NCBI GenBank assembly: GCA_018982785.1
Contig: JAHHEN010000005.1
Location: 62,001 to 126,000 of the forward strand
DNA from: Enterococcus innesii
GTDB lineage: Bacteria > Bacillota > Bacilli > Lactobacillales > Enterococcaceae
Length of the DNA: 64,000 bases
Reading direction: 5' to 3'
The position numbers were made by a program, and so were the translations under genes. The notes under the pieces are model-generated. The model saw nothing but the letters and a program-made list of their open reading frames with translations, ran no database searches and was not told where the DNA came from. Of this stretch, positions 40,271 through 50,754 are shown piece after piece. Every line of letters starts with the position of its first letter. Within the stretch, counting starts at the first letter, position 1.

Positions 40271-41229
40271 TACTTGCTCCCTCCTTTACGGATACGTGGA
40301 TCAACCACGGAGTATAATACGTCCGCTAACAAATTCCCTAAGATGACCAGTGTTGCTGACAGCAGCATGATGGCCATGATCACAGGATAATCGAGGCTTT
40401 TCGTCGCACTCATCAAGTAAGGTCCGACGCCCGGCCAGCCGTAGATCGTTTCTGTAATGATCGCACCGGTAACTAACATCGGCAACGCCAAGCCGATTTG
40501 GGTGACAACGGGAATCAAAATATTGCGACTGATGTGCCGGCTGAAAATCTGCCATTTGCTGGCATGAAATGCCCGTTGCACCATCACGTAGTCTTCTGAA
40601 ACTTGTTGTGTCGCTGATGCCCGGATATACCGCGTCAAATCTGGAAAGAAGGCGACTGTCAATGTGGTATAAGGCAAAATAAAATGCTGCAGAAAATCGC
40701 CAAAATCCCCTTCTTTACCGACCGTATACATGCCAATGATTGGAAACATATTTAATAAGTAACCAAACACATAAATCAAGATCATCGCAAACCAGAAGGT
40801 CGGCACAGCGATCCCTAAAGATGCCACAGCGTCAATGATCCGATCCCAAATCTTTCCTTTGTTGGCAGCAGCCAACAGGCCCAAAATGATCGCCAGCAAT
40901 AAAGCGGTCAAATATGCCGGGATCACTAGGCGCATCGTATTCGGAATCCGAGTCGCAAGTTCTTGTGAAATGCTACTTTGAGACACCAAAGAAAAGCCAA
41001 GATTACCGGTAAGAACATTTCTGATCCAAAGAAAATATTGAACCAAAAAGGGTTGATCCAAGCCATAGCGCTGCCGCAAAAGATCGATTTGCTCTTGCGA
41101 CATATTGGGTGTCGTGATGGAGTCGATCACATCATACGGTGCGATATGTATAAGCGAAAAAACGATAAAAGAGATCACAAACAGCAAAGGGATTGCTTGC
41201 AATACTCGTTTTGCAATGTATCGAAACAT
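40270..41229 (-). CDS. oppB: Oligopeptide ABC transporter permease, OppB type
   Basis: Permease of 319 residues. The N-terminal MFRYIAKRVLQAIPLLFVISFIVFSLIHIAPYD, followed by the periplasmic-side loop with LDQPFLVQYFLWIRNVLTGNLGFSL, is characteristic of DppB/OppB. The permease loop is SEDYVMVQRAFHASKWQIFSRHISRNILIPVV. It pairs with oppC. A terminator-like hairpin separates it from the binding protein gene upstream, so permease levels are probably lower than binding protein levels. Confidence 0.88.
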   Translation of the reverse strand: MFRYIAKRVLQAIPLLFVISFIVFSLIHIAPYDVIDSITTPNMSQEQIDLLRQRYGLDQPFLVQYFLWIRNVLTGNLGFSLVSQSSISQELATRIPNTMRLVIPAYLTALLLAIILGLLAAANKGKIWDRIIDAVASLGIAVPTFWFAMILIYVFGYLLNMFPIIGMYTVGKEGDFGDFLQHFILPYTTLTVAFFPDLTRYIRASATQQVSEDYVMVQRAFHASKWQIFSRHISRNILIPVVTQIGLALPMLVTGAIITETIYGWPGVGPYLMSATKSLDYPVIMAIMLLSATLVILGNLLADVLYSVVDPRIRKGGSK

Positions 41230-41252
41230 AACTGACCTACTTTCTTTTTCAT

Positions 41253-41293
41253 AGAAAAAAGCTGTGATAAAAAAGATTCCTCTTTATCACAGC
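41253..41293 (-). terminator. Intercistronic attenuator between binding protein and oppB
   Basis: On the minus strand GCTGTGATAAA and TTTATCACAGC form an 11-base-pair stem followed by TTTTTTC. Partial termination here would give a high ratio of binding protein to permease. Confidence 0.82.
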
Positions 41294-41301
41294 CAATGGA
41301 T

Positions 41302-42882
41302 TTACTTGATTGTCAATTTAGACATATCTTCGAATGTATAGATTGGGATCAAACCTGCATCTTCTACATTACCAATTCGGTTATTGACCGCTAGGATTTT
41401 CTTGTTGTCAACGATTGGGTAAATGATCGCTTCGTCAGCAATGGCTTTTTGCAAATCATCATACAATGCTTCACGTTTGTCCGTGTCTAATTCAACTGCT
41501 GCTTGGGCGAACAAATTGTCAATGGTTTCGCTATTGCTTTGGAAGTAGTTGGCACTACCGCCAGTTTCAAATAGACTGCCGTATAAGTCAGGGTCATTTC
41601 CCATGATATATCCGCCAAGGAATAAGTTGTACTTCGTTGAATCTGGTTTCTTCAACTCGGTAAAGATCGCTGTACCATCGCCACCTTCAAGGGTAACCGT
41701 TATGCCTGCTTGTTGCAATTGTTGTTGGATCAACGTAGCTTGGATCGTTTGGGCTGGATCGGTTGAGTTGAAAGCCAAATTCAATGACAAATCAGTCACA
41801 CCAGCTTCTTGTAAAAGTTCTTGAGCCTTTTCGACATTTGTCTCGTATTTTTCAACATCATCAGTGACGTATGGGTTGTTCGGTGGCAAGAATGAATATG
41901 GTGTTGCATAATACTCTTCATCTAAATACGCCGCTTGATTTAATTCATCTTTGTTCAACGCATAAAGAACTGCTTGTCGAACTTTCACATCTTGCAAAGC
42001 ATCTGAGTGAGTGTTCAAGCCTAGATAACCGACACGGTTTTCAGTATAAGGATAAACAGAGATCTGCTCATCATCTAAGTCTTCAATATCTGAAGGCAAG
42101 ACAACGGCTGCATCCACTTCCCCTTTTTGCAAAGCGACTTTCGCCGTATCGGTACTTTCGATGATCCGCAACGTCACATTTTGAATCGAAGGCTTGCCGC
42201 CATAATAGTTTTCGTTGGCTTCAAAAGTAAAGTACTCACCACGTTTGTATTCTTTCAGTTGATACGGACCAGTGCCGACTGGTTTTTCAGGCAGTTCACT
42301 GACAGAGAAGTCGGTAACATCTTTAAAGATATGCTCGGGAATGATGTATGTTTCGGTTGCAATATTGCTGATCGCTGCCGCACTCGGTGTCGGCAACACG
42401 AATTTGACGGTGTATTCATCCACTTTTTCGATCGCGATCGGTTGGTCGTCGACCCAAAGGGAATCGGCATTGCCATTTTCTTTTTTGACTTTTTGTTCAT
42501 ATGTGAAAACAACGTCATCGGCGGTAAAGTCTTCGCCATCTGACCATTTCACATCTTGTTTCAAATGTACTGTCAAGGAAAGGCCGTCTTCAGCTGGTTC
42601 CACTGATTCTGCCAACGCATTTTGTGTCGTTCCATCTGCTTCCACTGTAACTAGTGGAGAATAGATCATGTTTGTCACTGTCAATCCCCAACGATCACTG
42701 GTGTTGATCGGGTTGGTGGACGATGGGTCCCCGCTGATCGCATAAGTGAATGTTGAATCATCCCCAGCTCCAGCTGCACTACTGGTTGACGTTTCTTCTG
42801 TATTTGATCCACCGCAGGCTGCTAGAACAAATCCTAGTCCAACGACGGCAACACTTGCTAAACCTTTTTTCCAATTTATCAT
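41302..42882 (-). CDS. oppA: Peptide-binding lipoprotein of ABC transporter
   Basis: Family-5 extracellular solute-binding protein of 526 residues. The signal peptide MINWKKGLASVAVVGLGFVLAACGG ends in lipobox LAAC, followed by an S/T-rich linker. The body has the family-5 hallmarks DGLSLTVHLKQDVKWSDGEDFTADDVVFTYE and VGTGPYQLKEYKRGEYFTFEANENYYGG. The cargo is probably a di- or oligopeptide; a nickel or other ligand cannot be excluded. It lies 50 bases after a MetQ-like gene, suggesting a link to sulfur amino-acid supply. Confidence 0.85.
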   Translation of the reverse strand: MINWKKGLASVAVVGLGFVLAACGGSNTEETSTSSAAGAGDDSTFTYAISGDPSSTNPINTSDRWGLTVTNMIYSPLVTVEADGTTQNALAESVEPAEDGLSLTVHLKQDVKWSDGEDFTADDVVFTYEQKVKKENGNADSLWVDDQPIAIEKVDEYTVKFVLPTPSAAAISNIATETYIIPEHIFKDVTDFSVSELPEKPVGTGPYQLKEYKRGEYFTFEANENYYGGKPSIQNVTLRIIESTDTAKVALQKGEVDAAVVLPSDIEDLDDEQISVYPYTENRVGYLGLNTHSDALQDVKVRQAVLYALNKDELNQAAYLDEEYYATPYSFLPPNNPYVTDDVEKYETNVEKAQELLQEAGVTDLSLNLAFNSTDPAQTIQATLIQQQLQQAGITVTLEGGDGTAIFTELKKPDSTKYNLFLGGYIMGNDPDLYGSLFETGGSANYFQSNSETIDNLFAQAAVELDTDKREALYDDLQKAIADEAIIYPIVDNKKILAVNNRIGNVEDAGLIPIYTFEDMSKLTIK

Positions 42883-42932
42883 TTTTCCATCCTACTTCCT
42901 GTTCCTATATAGTAATAGTCGTTTTTAACTTT

Positions 42933-43763
42933 CTATTCCCATACAGGTATACTAGATTTCTTTGTTACTTCCTCGATGATTGCTTTTACTTCATCGGTCT
43001 GATAATATCGAACGACCGTTTGGTAAACGTCATTGTCTGCTTCGTCTGCTCGCGCAGCGATCACATTATAATAAGGCTTGGAGGAATCAGCCACGGGTTC
43101 TAAGAAAATCGCATCTTCTGTAGGTACCAAACCAGCATCGACGGCCATGCCATTATTGATCAAAGAAATGTCGACGTCAGTCATAGCTCGAGCAGTTTGA
43201 TTGGAATCAAGCAGCTCAAATTTCAAAGCTTTGGGATTGTCAGTCACATCACTAGTTGTTGGCAGTAGACCCTTGGATTCATCCAAAGTGATCAAACCAG
43301 CCGTTTGTAAAAGTAGCAGTGCGCGACTCTCATTTGAGACATCATTCGGTAAAGCCACTGTAGCTCCATCAGCCAATTCACTGACATCTGTGATTTTATC
43401 GGAATAAATACCAAGTGGGTTTAATGTCGTATACGCAATCGTTGTGTTGGAATAACCACTTTCTTCGTTGACGTTGTCCATAAAAATCTCCGTCAATGCT
43501 GCGTGTAGATCGATCGACCCATCCTCTAGTGCGACGATTGGTTGGCGATAATCGGTAAACTTCACCAATTGCAGGTCGATGTTTTCATTTTCCTTCAATT
43601 CTTCCTGCACATGTTCCCAGGCTTCGTTTTGTTCACCAACAACACCCAATTTGACAACGATGGCTTCCTCATCTGCTTGACTGCTGCCGCAAGCGGCGAA
43701 GCTGAACAATGCCAGCAATCCAAGAGCCCCTGTTGCCAATCCCTTTACTACGTTTCTTTTCAT
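42933..43763 (-). CDS. metQ: MetQ/NlpA-family substrate-binding lipoprotein
   Basis: 276-residue lipoprotein of the NlpA/MetQ family (signal MKRNVVKGLATGALGLLALFSFAAC, lipobox FAAC). LVKFTDYRQPIVALEDGSIDLHAALTEIFMDN and ATVALPNDVSNESRALLLLQTAGLITL are typical of methionine-binding proteins. No MetN or MetP partner genes stand next to it; instead it leads the opp gene cluster. It may deliver methionine to MetNP encoded elsewhere. Start ATG 43763 has AAAAAAGG in front. It is preceded by a long leader of unknown class. Confidence 0.82.
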   Translation of the reverse strand: MKRNVVKGLATGALGLLALFSFAACGSSQADEEAIVVKLGVVGEQNEAWEHVQEELKENENIDLQLVKFTDYRQPIVALEDGSIDLHAALTEIFMDNVNEESGYSNTTIAYTTLNPLGIYSDKITDVSELADGATVALPNDVSNESRALLLLQTAGLITLDESKGLLPTTSDVTDNPKALKFELLDSNQTARAMTDVDISLINNGMAVDAGLVPTEDAIFLEPVADSSKPYYNVIAARADEADNDVYQTVVRYYQTDEVKAIIEEVTKKSSIPVWE

Positions 43764-43939
43764 CCTTTTTTCCCCTTTTGTTCCCTCCTCAGATCAATCG
43801 TCCCGTTTTCTTGTGGCGTTGCTCAACTAGACCAATTTCACCTTTTCTTTTAGAAAGAACTGCTTTCTCGTGAGAAAAAAGGGAGAATGCCTGTTGCCGT
43901 CAACCGAAAACATCGGACTCACTATTCATATGTAGTGTA
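43764..43939 (-). ncRNA. Long structured leader of metQ-opp, class unknown
   Basis: About 170 transcribed bases before metQ hold several small hairpins: CCGA/TCGG, TTTCTC/GAGAAA and TTCTTT/AAGAA. A stretch around GGTTGACGGCAACAGGCATT looks conserved but I cannot place it in a known riboswitch family. A 28-codon frame beginning MFSVDGNRHSPFF runs through it but has no ribosome site. It has no T-box motif. Confidence 0.35.
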
Positions 43940-43968
43940 ACTTTATCCTATACAACTAAAACTGTCAA
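43940..43968 (-). promoter_or_regulatory. Promoter of the metQ-opp operon
   Basis: TTGACA and TAAAGT are separated by 17 bases, about 175 bases upstream of the metQ start. Confidence 0.75.
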
Positions 43969-44018
43969 TAAAATTACTCTACAAAAGTAAGTTTTTAACT
44001 AGCTGATCTGCGGTCGGG

Positions 44019-45113
44019 TTATTTGAATATCTTCAGTGCATTTTCTAAGTCATCGATCAAATCTTTACTACTTTCGATCCCAATGGAGATTCGTAAAAGA
44101 TCCGGCGTCAATCCATAAGATTCTCGTACCGCTTGAGGAATATCCGCGTGGGTCTGTGTCGTTGGATACGTGATGAGACTTTCCACACCCCCTAGGCTTT
44201 CCGCAAAGGTAAAGACCTGTAATGCCGCTAAAAAACCGCTGATTTTGGTTTCATCAAGCACCCGAATGCTGATCATCGCGCCGGCATTCGGATACAGCAC
44301 CTCTTTGATCGCCGGATGGGCTCGTAAAAAGCGGCCGACTTCCTTGGCGTTGGCTTCTTGCCGTTCAAAGCGCAACGGCAGCGTCTTTAAACTTCGAATA
44401 AATAACCACGTATCAAAGCTGCTCAAAGTAGGGCCAGAAGTATTGGCTAAATAGTTCAAGCGCTCCCCCAGCGGCGCATCTTTGGCGATCACGACGCCTG
44501 CCAAAATATCATTGTGGCCAGATAAGAATTTGGTACCTGAGTGGATCACCAGATCGGCACCTTCCTCTAAGGGCAACTGTCGCAAGGGCGTCAAAAAGGT
44601 GTTATCTACAATCAATAGCGCACCCTGTTCGTGAGCAAGCTTGGCGGTTTCAGCAATATCCGTCACGGTCATCAAAGGATTCGTTGGGGTCTCTAAAAAG
44701 ACAGCCGTTACCTCGTCAGTTAATTTCTCACTTAATTCTGTTACAGTACTGAAGGTATCGAAGAATGCCCGCTGGCTTTTTTCCAATTCCGCAAAATAGC
44801 GAAAGCTGCCGCCGTACAAGTCACGAGAAACCAAAAAGCGGCTGCCGCTGGCAAACAAATCAAAAATCAAAGCGATCGCACTCATGCCAGAGCTGGTCAC
44901 TACTGCCCGAGCCCCTTTTTCTAATTCAGCAAGACCCGCTTCTAAAATATCACGGGTTGGTTTTTTGGTACGGGTATAATCATAGCCGGTACTTTGCCCC
45001 AATTCAGGATGCGCAAAGGTCGTGGAAAGATAGATCGGTGGGCTGATCGCCCCAGTTTGCTGATCCGAATGATTGCCTAATTGTGCCAGAAAAGTTGCTG
45101 TATCAATCGTCAT
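44019..45113 (-). CDS. metC: Cystathionine gamma-synthase / beta-lyase-type PLP enzyme
   Basis: PLP-dependent transsulfuration enzyme of 364 residues, Cys/Met-metabolism family. The active-site lysine is in VIHSGTKFLSGHNDILAG, and TGYDYTRTKKPTRDILE, VVTSSGMSAIA and LIVDNTFLTP are signature blocks. It could be cystathionine gamma-synthase (MetI/MetB) or beta-lyase (MetC); since the neighbour PatB is a C-S lyase and MetA makes the acetylated acceptor, a synthase or direct sulfhydrylase role is at least as likely as lyase. It overlaps patB by 11 bases and is the last gene of the T-box operon. Confidence 0.82.
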   Translation of the reverse strand: MTIDTATFLAQLGNHSDQQTGAISPPIYLSTTFAHPELGQSTGYDYTRTKKPTRDILEAGLAELEKGARAVVTSSGMSAIALIFDLFASGSRFLVSRDLYGGSFRYFAELEKSQRAFFDTFSTVTELSEKLTDEVTAVFLETPTNPLMTVTDIAETAKLAHEQGALLIVDNTFLTPLRQLPLEEGADLVIHSGTKFLSGHNDILAGVVIAKDAPLGERLNYLANTSGPTLSSFDTWLFIRSLKTLPLRFERQEANAKEVGRFLRAHPAIKEVLYPNAGAMISIRVLDETKISGFLAALQVFTFAESLGGVESLITYPTTQTHADIPQAVRESYGLTPDLLRISIGIESSKDLIDDLENALKIFK

Positions 45114-46301
45114 GTCGTTCCTCCTTTTTGATTGCCTCGATCATGCGATCAAGGGCTTGTTGAATGATAGTCGGTGTTGTCGCAAGATTCAGACGAATCA
45201 AGCCTTGACCGTCTTTGGCGAACCATTCCCCATAATCGACTGCCAAACCGGCAGTATCTTGGATCACGTGCTTGGTTCGTTCTTTGGCAATGACTTGCCG
45301 CAGATCCACCCAGAGAAGGTAGGTTCCTTCTAAGGGCAGGAGCTCAATCTTGGGAAATGCTTCTTGCAGTTGCTGGCGGATCATTTGTTCATTGGTAGCA
45401 ACCACTGAGAGCAGATCAGCTAGCCATTGATCTCCCGATTCATAAGCGGCTTTGGCAGCAGTTAGACCAAAACAATTAACTTCCGTCTGCTTGTATTGCC
45501 GACACCACGCGTGATAGGTTGTGCGCATCTCTAAATCTGGAATCCAAACGTGAGACAGCAATAACCCTGCTAAGTTAAAGGTTTTTGAGGGCGAATCCAG
45601 GATGATCAGTTTTTCAATGCCTAAACGCTGCGCCACTGTTATTGCCGAAACAAATTGCTGGTCACCGAGTATCAGCTCACGATGGATCTCATCGGCGATC
45701 ACGACAACCTCATGTTTTTGGCAGATTGCCAATAACTGATGTAGCTCTTCCTCTTGCCAGACCCGCCCTACTGGATTGTGGGGGGAGCAGAGAATAAATA
45801 GTTTCACTTTTTCTTCAATGATTTTGGCTTCAAAAGCAGCAAAATCGATTCGATAGGAATTCCCCACTTTTTGTAAAGGTGCTTCTATCAAGCGTCTTTT
45901 CGTCTCTTTGATGCTGTCAAAAAAGGGATAGTAGACGGGCGGCTGGATCAAGATGCCATCGTCAGGTTCTGTGAAACAATGAAGCAAATCAACCAAAGAT
46001 TGGACGACCCCTGTGGAAAACGAGAGCCATTTTTCTTCAAATTTCGTCCCCCAGTGGCGATCTTGCCAGCCCTGATAGGCTGAAAAATAGCCTGAGGGGG
46101 AATGCCATAGCCGAAGGTTCCTTGAGCAACCAGTTGCTGCAAAGCTTTTTCTACTGCTTTTGGCGCCGCAAAATCCATATCGGCTACCCATAAAGGCAAA
46201 AGCTTTTCTCCTTGGAACCGTTGATCCACAAGATCCCATTTTAAAGAATCAGTGCCTTTTCGCTGTCTGGCATAATGGGAGAGAAAGGACTCAATCGTCA
46301 T
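45103..46301 (-). CDS. patB: PatB/MalY-type C-S lyase (one frameshift)
   Basis: PLP-dependent cystathionine beta-lyase/aminotransferase-like enzyme of about 399 residues. The N-terminal DLVDQRFQGEKLLPLWVADMDFAAPKAVEKAL is the classic opening of this family, and the lysine is in LIILDSPSKTFNLAGL. The frame breaks at the G5 run 46096-46100: with one more base GTFGYGIPP joins SGYFSAYQGWQDRH, the conserved YGYP..pGy...a...W-like site. It starts inside the metA stop region (11-base overlap), so it is translationally coupled. It probably converts cystathionine to homocysteine. Confidence 0.85.
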
Positions 46302-47261
46302 TGATACTCACCCGACCTTCTGGCTCGCTACCGATCCGATAACCTTCTTTCGTGGGCTTGACGGACAGGTCATACGGCGTTCGCAAATAGGTTTCATTGA
46401 TCCAATTGCTGAAAAACAAGGAGGCATGTCCCCGCCAACGGTTGGTGATTTTCCCACCTAAACGGTCATAGGCAAAGTAATTTTGCGGCAATGCGGTAGC
46501 TAAGCCCCGTTCCATGTCTCGCAAGTACTCTTCATTCAAGGTCGTTGTATGGTATTCAAAATGTCCTAGTAAAAAGACATTTTTATGATCCTCTGATACG
46601 AAGATGGAGGGTCCCGTTTCAACACCCGCTGCCAATATTTCTAAAGGTGCTTGGGCGAGCTGGACTTCATCGATGCCAGTATAGCGCGAATGGGGCGTAT
46701 AAAAGACGTCGTCAAAGCCCCTAACCAGTGGATGGAAATGCGTGACTGTTTGTTCGAAGACACCGAACAATTTGCTTGGGTACAACACTTTGTCGATACC
46801 GTAATGGTAATAAAGACCTGCTTGCGCTCCCCAACAAATATGCAGGACTGAAGTACAATTCGTCTGGCTCCAATTCATGATCTCTTGCAGTTCTTGCCAA
46901 TAATCAATAGCTTCAAAGGCCATTTTTTCAACTGGGGCACCAGTAATGATCAAGCCGTCGAAGCGTTGGGACTGGATCACTGAAAATTCTTGATAGAACT
47001 TTTCCATGTGATCGACAGACGTGTTTTTGCTTTCGTGGTACTTCATTTTCAGTAAAGTCACCTCAATTTGCAGAGGGCTTTTTGAGAAAGCAGACGCAAC
47101 AACTGATTTTCTGTAGCGATCTTTTTCGGCATCAAATTGACGATGGCGATTTTCAAGGGACGGATCTCTTGCTTCGCCGCTTTATGCTGCAGTAAGGCAA
47201 AGACATTTTCTTTTTGCAGGACCGCTGCAGCGGGTAATTCTTTGGGAATAATGATTGGCAT
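46291..47261 (-). CDS. metA: Homoserine O-acetyltransferase, MetA family (one frameshift)
   Basis: First committed enzyme of methionine synthesis, about 323 residues after correction, acylating homoserine. The nucleophile Cys143 is in [16 protein letters not shown] and the catalytic His/Glu region in [10 protein letters not shown] and LLGHFEYHT. Glu112 in ITGAPVEKM matches the residue that selects acetyl-CoA in Bacillus MetA, where E. coli has Gly for succinyl-CoA. The frame breaks at T5 47079-47083; one more base gives [22 protein letters not shown]. It starts at ATG 47261 after a T-box leader. Confidence 0.88.
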
Positions 47262-47312
47262 TGCTTCAACCCCTTACAGATAAATTTCTTGTTGAAGAGA
47301 AAGCGAACAGTT

Positions 47313-47600
47313 TCGGCTGTGAAAAACAAAAAAAGCCGCCCTTTTATCCTTGCGGATAAAAGGGACGACTTGATGCGCGTTACCACCCTAATTCGTGCTA
47401 TTCTCACAAATAACACCTCAACAGTACACTATGATACTTGGCGCTGTAACGGGCGCATGCCGTTTTGCTGGCGTGAACCAACAAAAAAACTCAGAGCTCA
47501 TCTTCACTGATCACCGCATGTCTCCTTTTTCACCAACCGGAGTCTCTGTACCTTTGTTGATCTGCTACTCTTCTCTTCAACGTTATCGAAATCTTTGTTT
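47313..47600 (-). ncRNA. T-box leader of the metA operon, probably methionine-specific
   Basis: On the coding strand AGGGTGGTAACGCG (plus 47376-47390) is the T-box antiterminator sequence that pairs with uncharged tRNA. It is followed by a terminator whose arms are GCCGCCCTTTTATCC/GGATAAAAGGGACGAC with a T7 tract. Stem I contains AGAGACTCCGG, and a likely specifier is ATG in GTGAAGATGAGCTC. Uncharged tRNA-Met would allow readthrough into metA-patB-metC. Confidence 0.88.
47326..47370 (-). terminator. T-box-controlled terminator before metA
   Basis: GTCGTCCCTTTTATCC and GGATAAAAGGGCGGC form the stem with loop GCAA, then seven T. It overlaps the competing antiterminator. Confidence 0.9.
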
Positions 47601-47611
47601 AATTTTAAAAA

Positions 47612-47640
47612 ATTATAATTGTTTTTTCATTTACTGTCAA
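47612..47640 (-). promoter_or_regulatory. Promoter of the T-box metA operon
   Basis: TTGACA and TATAAT, both perfect, are separated by exactly 17 bases; constitutive strong initiation suits control by attenuation. Confidence 0.88.
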
Positions 47641-47659
47641 CGTCAAGTTTATTTTTTTC

Positions 47660-48430
47660 TTATAGTTCTTCTAAATATAAATATTGTTGCCCCATTTTTT
47701 CATAAATCATTGCTAAGTCTTCTTTGCTGACTTCGCGATCTTTATGCCCATAAGGGTCATTGACATACATCGTCTCTCCGTCGATTCCCGTGATCACTAC
47801 CGAGTGGATCAATGCAGTCACAAGGATTTCACCATTTTTCGTATTCCATTGAAAGAAATCAGCATCGGTAGGTACTTGTAATTCTAAGGTCGCGATCATC
47901 CAAACGGGTTTTCCAGATTGCAGTACTTTGACGATCTCATCAAAGCTTTTGTCTCGTCCACTAACGACTTCATATTGCTCTTTCACAATCCTTTCTGCAA
48001 CATCGGTGATCGGCTCAACGTCAACCCCCATTGCGCTGTCGCCGCCATAGATGTTTCCAACAAAGCCTTCTCGTGGGTCTCCATGGTGATCGTAATCCTC
48101 ATAAAGCGGGACATACGCTAATTCTTCCGCCAATTGATTTTTATTGGTATCAAATCCGTAAAAATTCAAGAGCATCGATAAAGCTGTTACTTCACAGCCG
48201 TTTCCTAGGGCAACTTCATCGAATTGATTTTCTAACGGAACATCTAATTGAATAACCTCACTGTATTCCGGCTCTGGTGTTTGTTCCTCATCTGAAAGTG
48301 CTAATGTCAATTCATCCTCTATCACTTCAAAGGGGGATTGCCCGTTCTTACTGTCATAAAAAATCAGCAGAAAGAAGAGCATCAAGACGAACATACTTAA
48401 AAGTAACCGTTTTAACTTTATCTTCTTCAT
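47660..48430 (-). CDS. C39-like cysteine peptidase domain, membrane-anchored
   Basis: 256 residues with an N-terminal signal anchor (KRLLLSMFVLMLFFLLIFY) and a papain-like fold of the Peptidase_C39_2 type. The presumed catalytic triad is Cys in LGNGCEVTALSMLLNFYG, His in TALIHSVVITGIDG and Asp in MYVNDPYGHK. It acts outside the membrane; these proteins are common in Gram-positives and mostly uncharacterised. There is no adjacent ABC exporter or bacteriocin gene, which argues against leader-peptide processing. It reads toward the metA promoter and probably ends in the gap. Confidence 0.78.
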   Translation of the reverse strand: MKKIKLKRLLLSMFVLMLFFLLIFYDSKNGQSPFEVIEDELTLALSDEEQTPEPEYSEVIQLDVPLENQFDEVALGNGCEVTALSMLLNFYGFDTNKNQLAEELAYVPLYEDYDHHGDPREGFVGNIYGGDSAMGVDVEPITDVAERIVKEQYEVVSGRDKSFDEIVKVLQSGKPVWMIATLELQVPTDADFFQWNTKNGEILVTALIHSVVITGIDGETMYVNDPYGHKDREVSKEDLAMIYEKMGQQYLYLEEL

Positions 48431-48523
48431 CTACTTCCTCCTCTTGTATATTATAACTTATTTCTGTTTATTATTTCACTATAATAAACTTTTTAAGAAA
48501 GAGTATTTTATTAATCTGGCCAC

Positions 48524-48555
48524 AAAAAAATAGACCCGTCTAGGTAGCGGGTCTA
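48524..48555 (-). terminator. Terminator after the NiaX-like gene
   Basis: On the minus strand TAGACCCG and CGGGTCTA form a stem followed by TTTTTTTG, 13 bases after the stop. Confidence 0.85.
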
Positions 48556-48568
48556 CTCAAACTGGCGC

Positions 48569-49180
48569 TTATGCCGCTTTCTTTTGTTTCTGAATAAAGC
48601 GTCCTTTTGCTTTCGAAAACGAACGAATATCAAATTGTTTACTTAGGGCACCTGCAACAAAATAAGCCAAATTGAAATCGATCAAGCTATGGATCAAGCC
48701 ACCGATCCCCATCAAAACGAACAAGAAATAGTAGAAATTGCCATCGAATGCGGTTCCCGGGACATTTCCTGCGAAGTAAAAGGCGGCAACGACTGCCATT
48801 TCAACGGCAGAATGGATCAGTCCGATAATCAAGTTAAAGCTCTGAAATTTGATATTCAATAAAGAGGGTTTGCCATTTTTCAATAAAATATCTGGGTGCT
48901 TCTGTAAATAAAAGGCACCGATGACGGCAAAAACAACATGGGACAATGCCCGTAAAGCAATGATTGGTGGCAGTGTTAAGAAAAAGCCAAAGGTCGTTCC
49001 TAAAGCTACCGCGATCGCCATCGCTGGTGAAAAGAACATCGCCACAAAGACGGGCACGTGGCTAGCTAAGGTAAAAGATGCTGGTCCAATGACGATTTTA
49101 GGCATTACCATGGGAATGACGATCCCCATGCCGATCAACAATGCAGCGATCGTTAAATGGCGGATGGAATGATTTTTCAT
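48569..49180 (-). CDS. niaX: ECF-type vitamin transporter S component, NiaX-like
   Basis: 203-residue membrane protein with about six helices. The block IVIGPASFTLASHVPVFVAMFFSPAMAIAVALGTTFGFFLTLPPIIALRALSHVVFA resembles the niacin S component NiaX. A basic tail (KAKGRFIQKQKKAA) would face the cytoplasm. Its promoter carries two TGTC-N2-GACA palindromes, which would suit a nicotinate-responsive repressor. The substrate call is inference from family likeness and the operator pattern. It depends on a shared EcfAA'T module. Confidence 0.65.
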   Translation of the reverse strand: MKNHSIRHLTIAALLIGMGIVIPMVMPKIVIGPASFTLASHVPVFVAMFFSPAMAIAVALGTTFGFFLTLPPIIALRALSHVVFAVIGAFYLQKHPDILLKNGKPSLLNIKFQSFNLIIGLIHSAVEMAVVAAFYFAGNVPGTAFDGNFYYFLFVLMGIGGLIHSLIDFNLAYFVAGALSKQFDIRSFSKAKGRFIQKQKKAA

Positions 49181-49200
49181 TTATACTCTCTCCTTCAATG

Positions 49201-49258
49201 TGTCATGACAGTTCTGTCTTGCTTATTCTACTGGTATTTCCACGAGGTGTCAAGACAC
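49201..49258 (-). promoter_or_regulatory. Promoter with two TGTC-N2-GACA operators, NiaX-like gene
   Basis: TTGACA (plus 49248-49253) and TAGAAT (plus 49225-49230) are 17 bases apart. Palindrome GTGTCAAGACAC at 49247-49258 overlaps the -35, and TGTCATGACA at 49201-49210 lies just after the start of transcription. Both share TGTC-N2-GACA, as expected of one dimeric repressor. Confidence 0.65.
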
Positions 49259-49288
49259 AAAAAAACGAATGTTTATTCAACATCCGTT
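49258..49288 (-). terminator. Terminator after rsmA
   Basis: On the minus strand AACGGATGTT and AACATTCGTT pair, followed by seven T, ten bases after the stop. Confidence 0.78.
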
Positions 49289-49298
49289 TTTATTGAAG

Positions 49299-50746
<1,448 letters not shown>

Positions 50747-50754
<8 letters not shown>

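Noticed and set aside
43810-43900. A 28-codon frame (MFSVDGNRHSPFF..) in the metQ leader as a regulatory leader peptide
   Set aside because: It has no Shine-Dalgarno and no run of methionine or cysteine codons; it more likely reflects conserved RNA.
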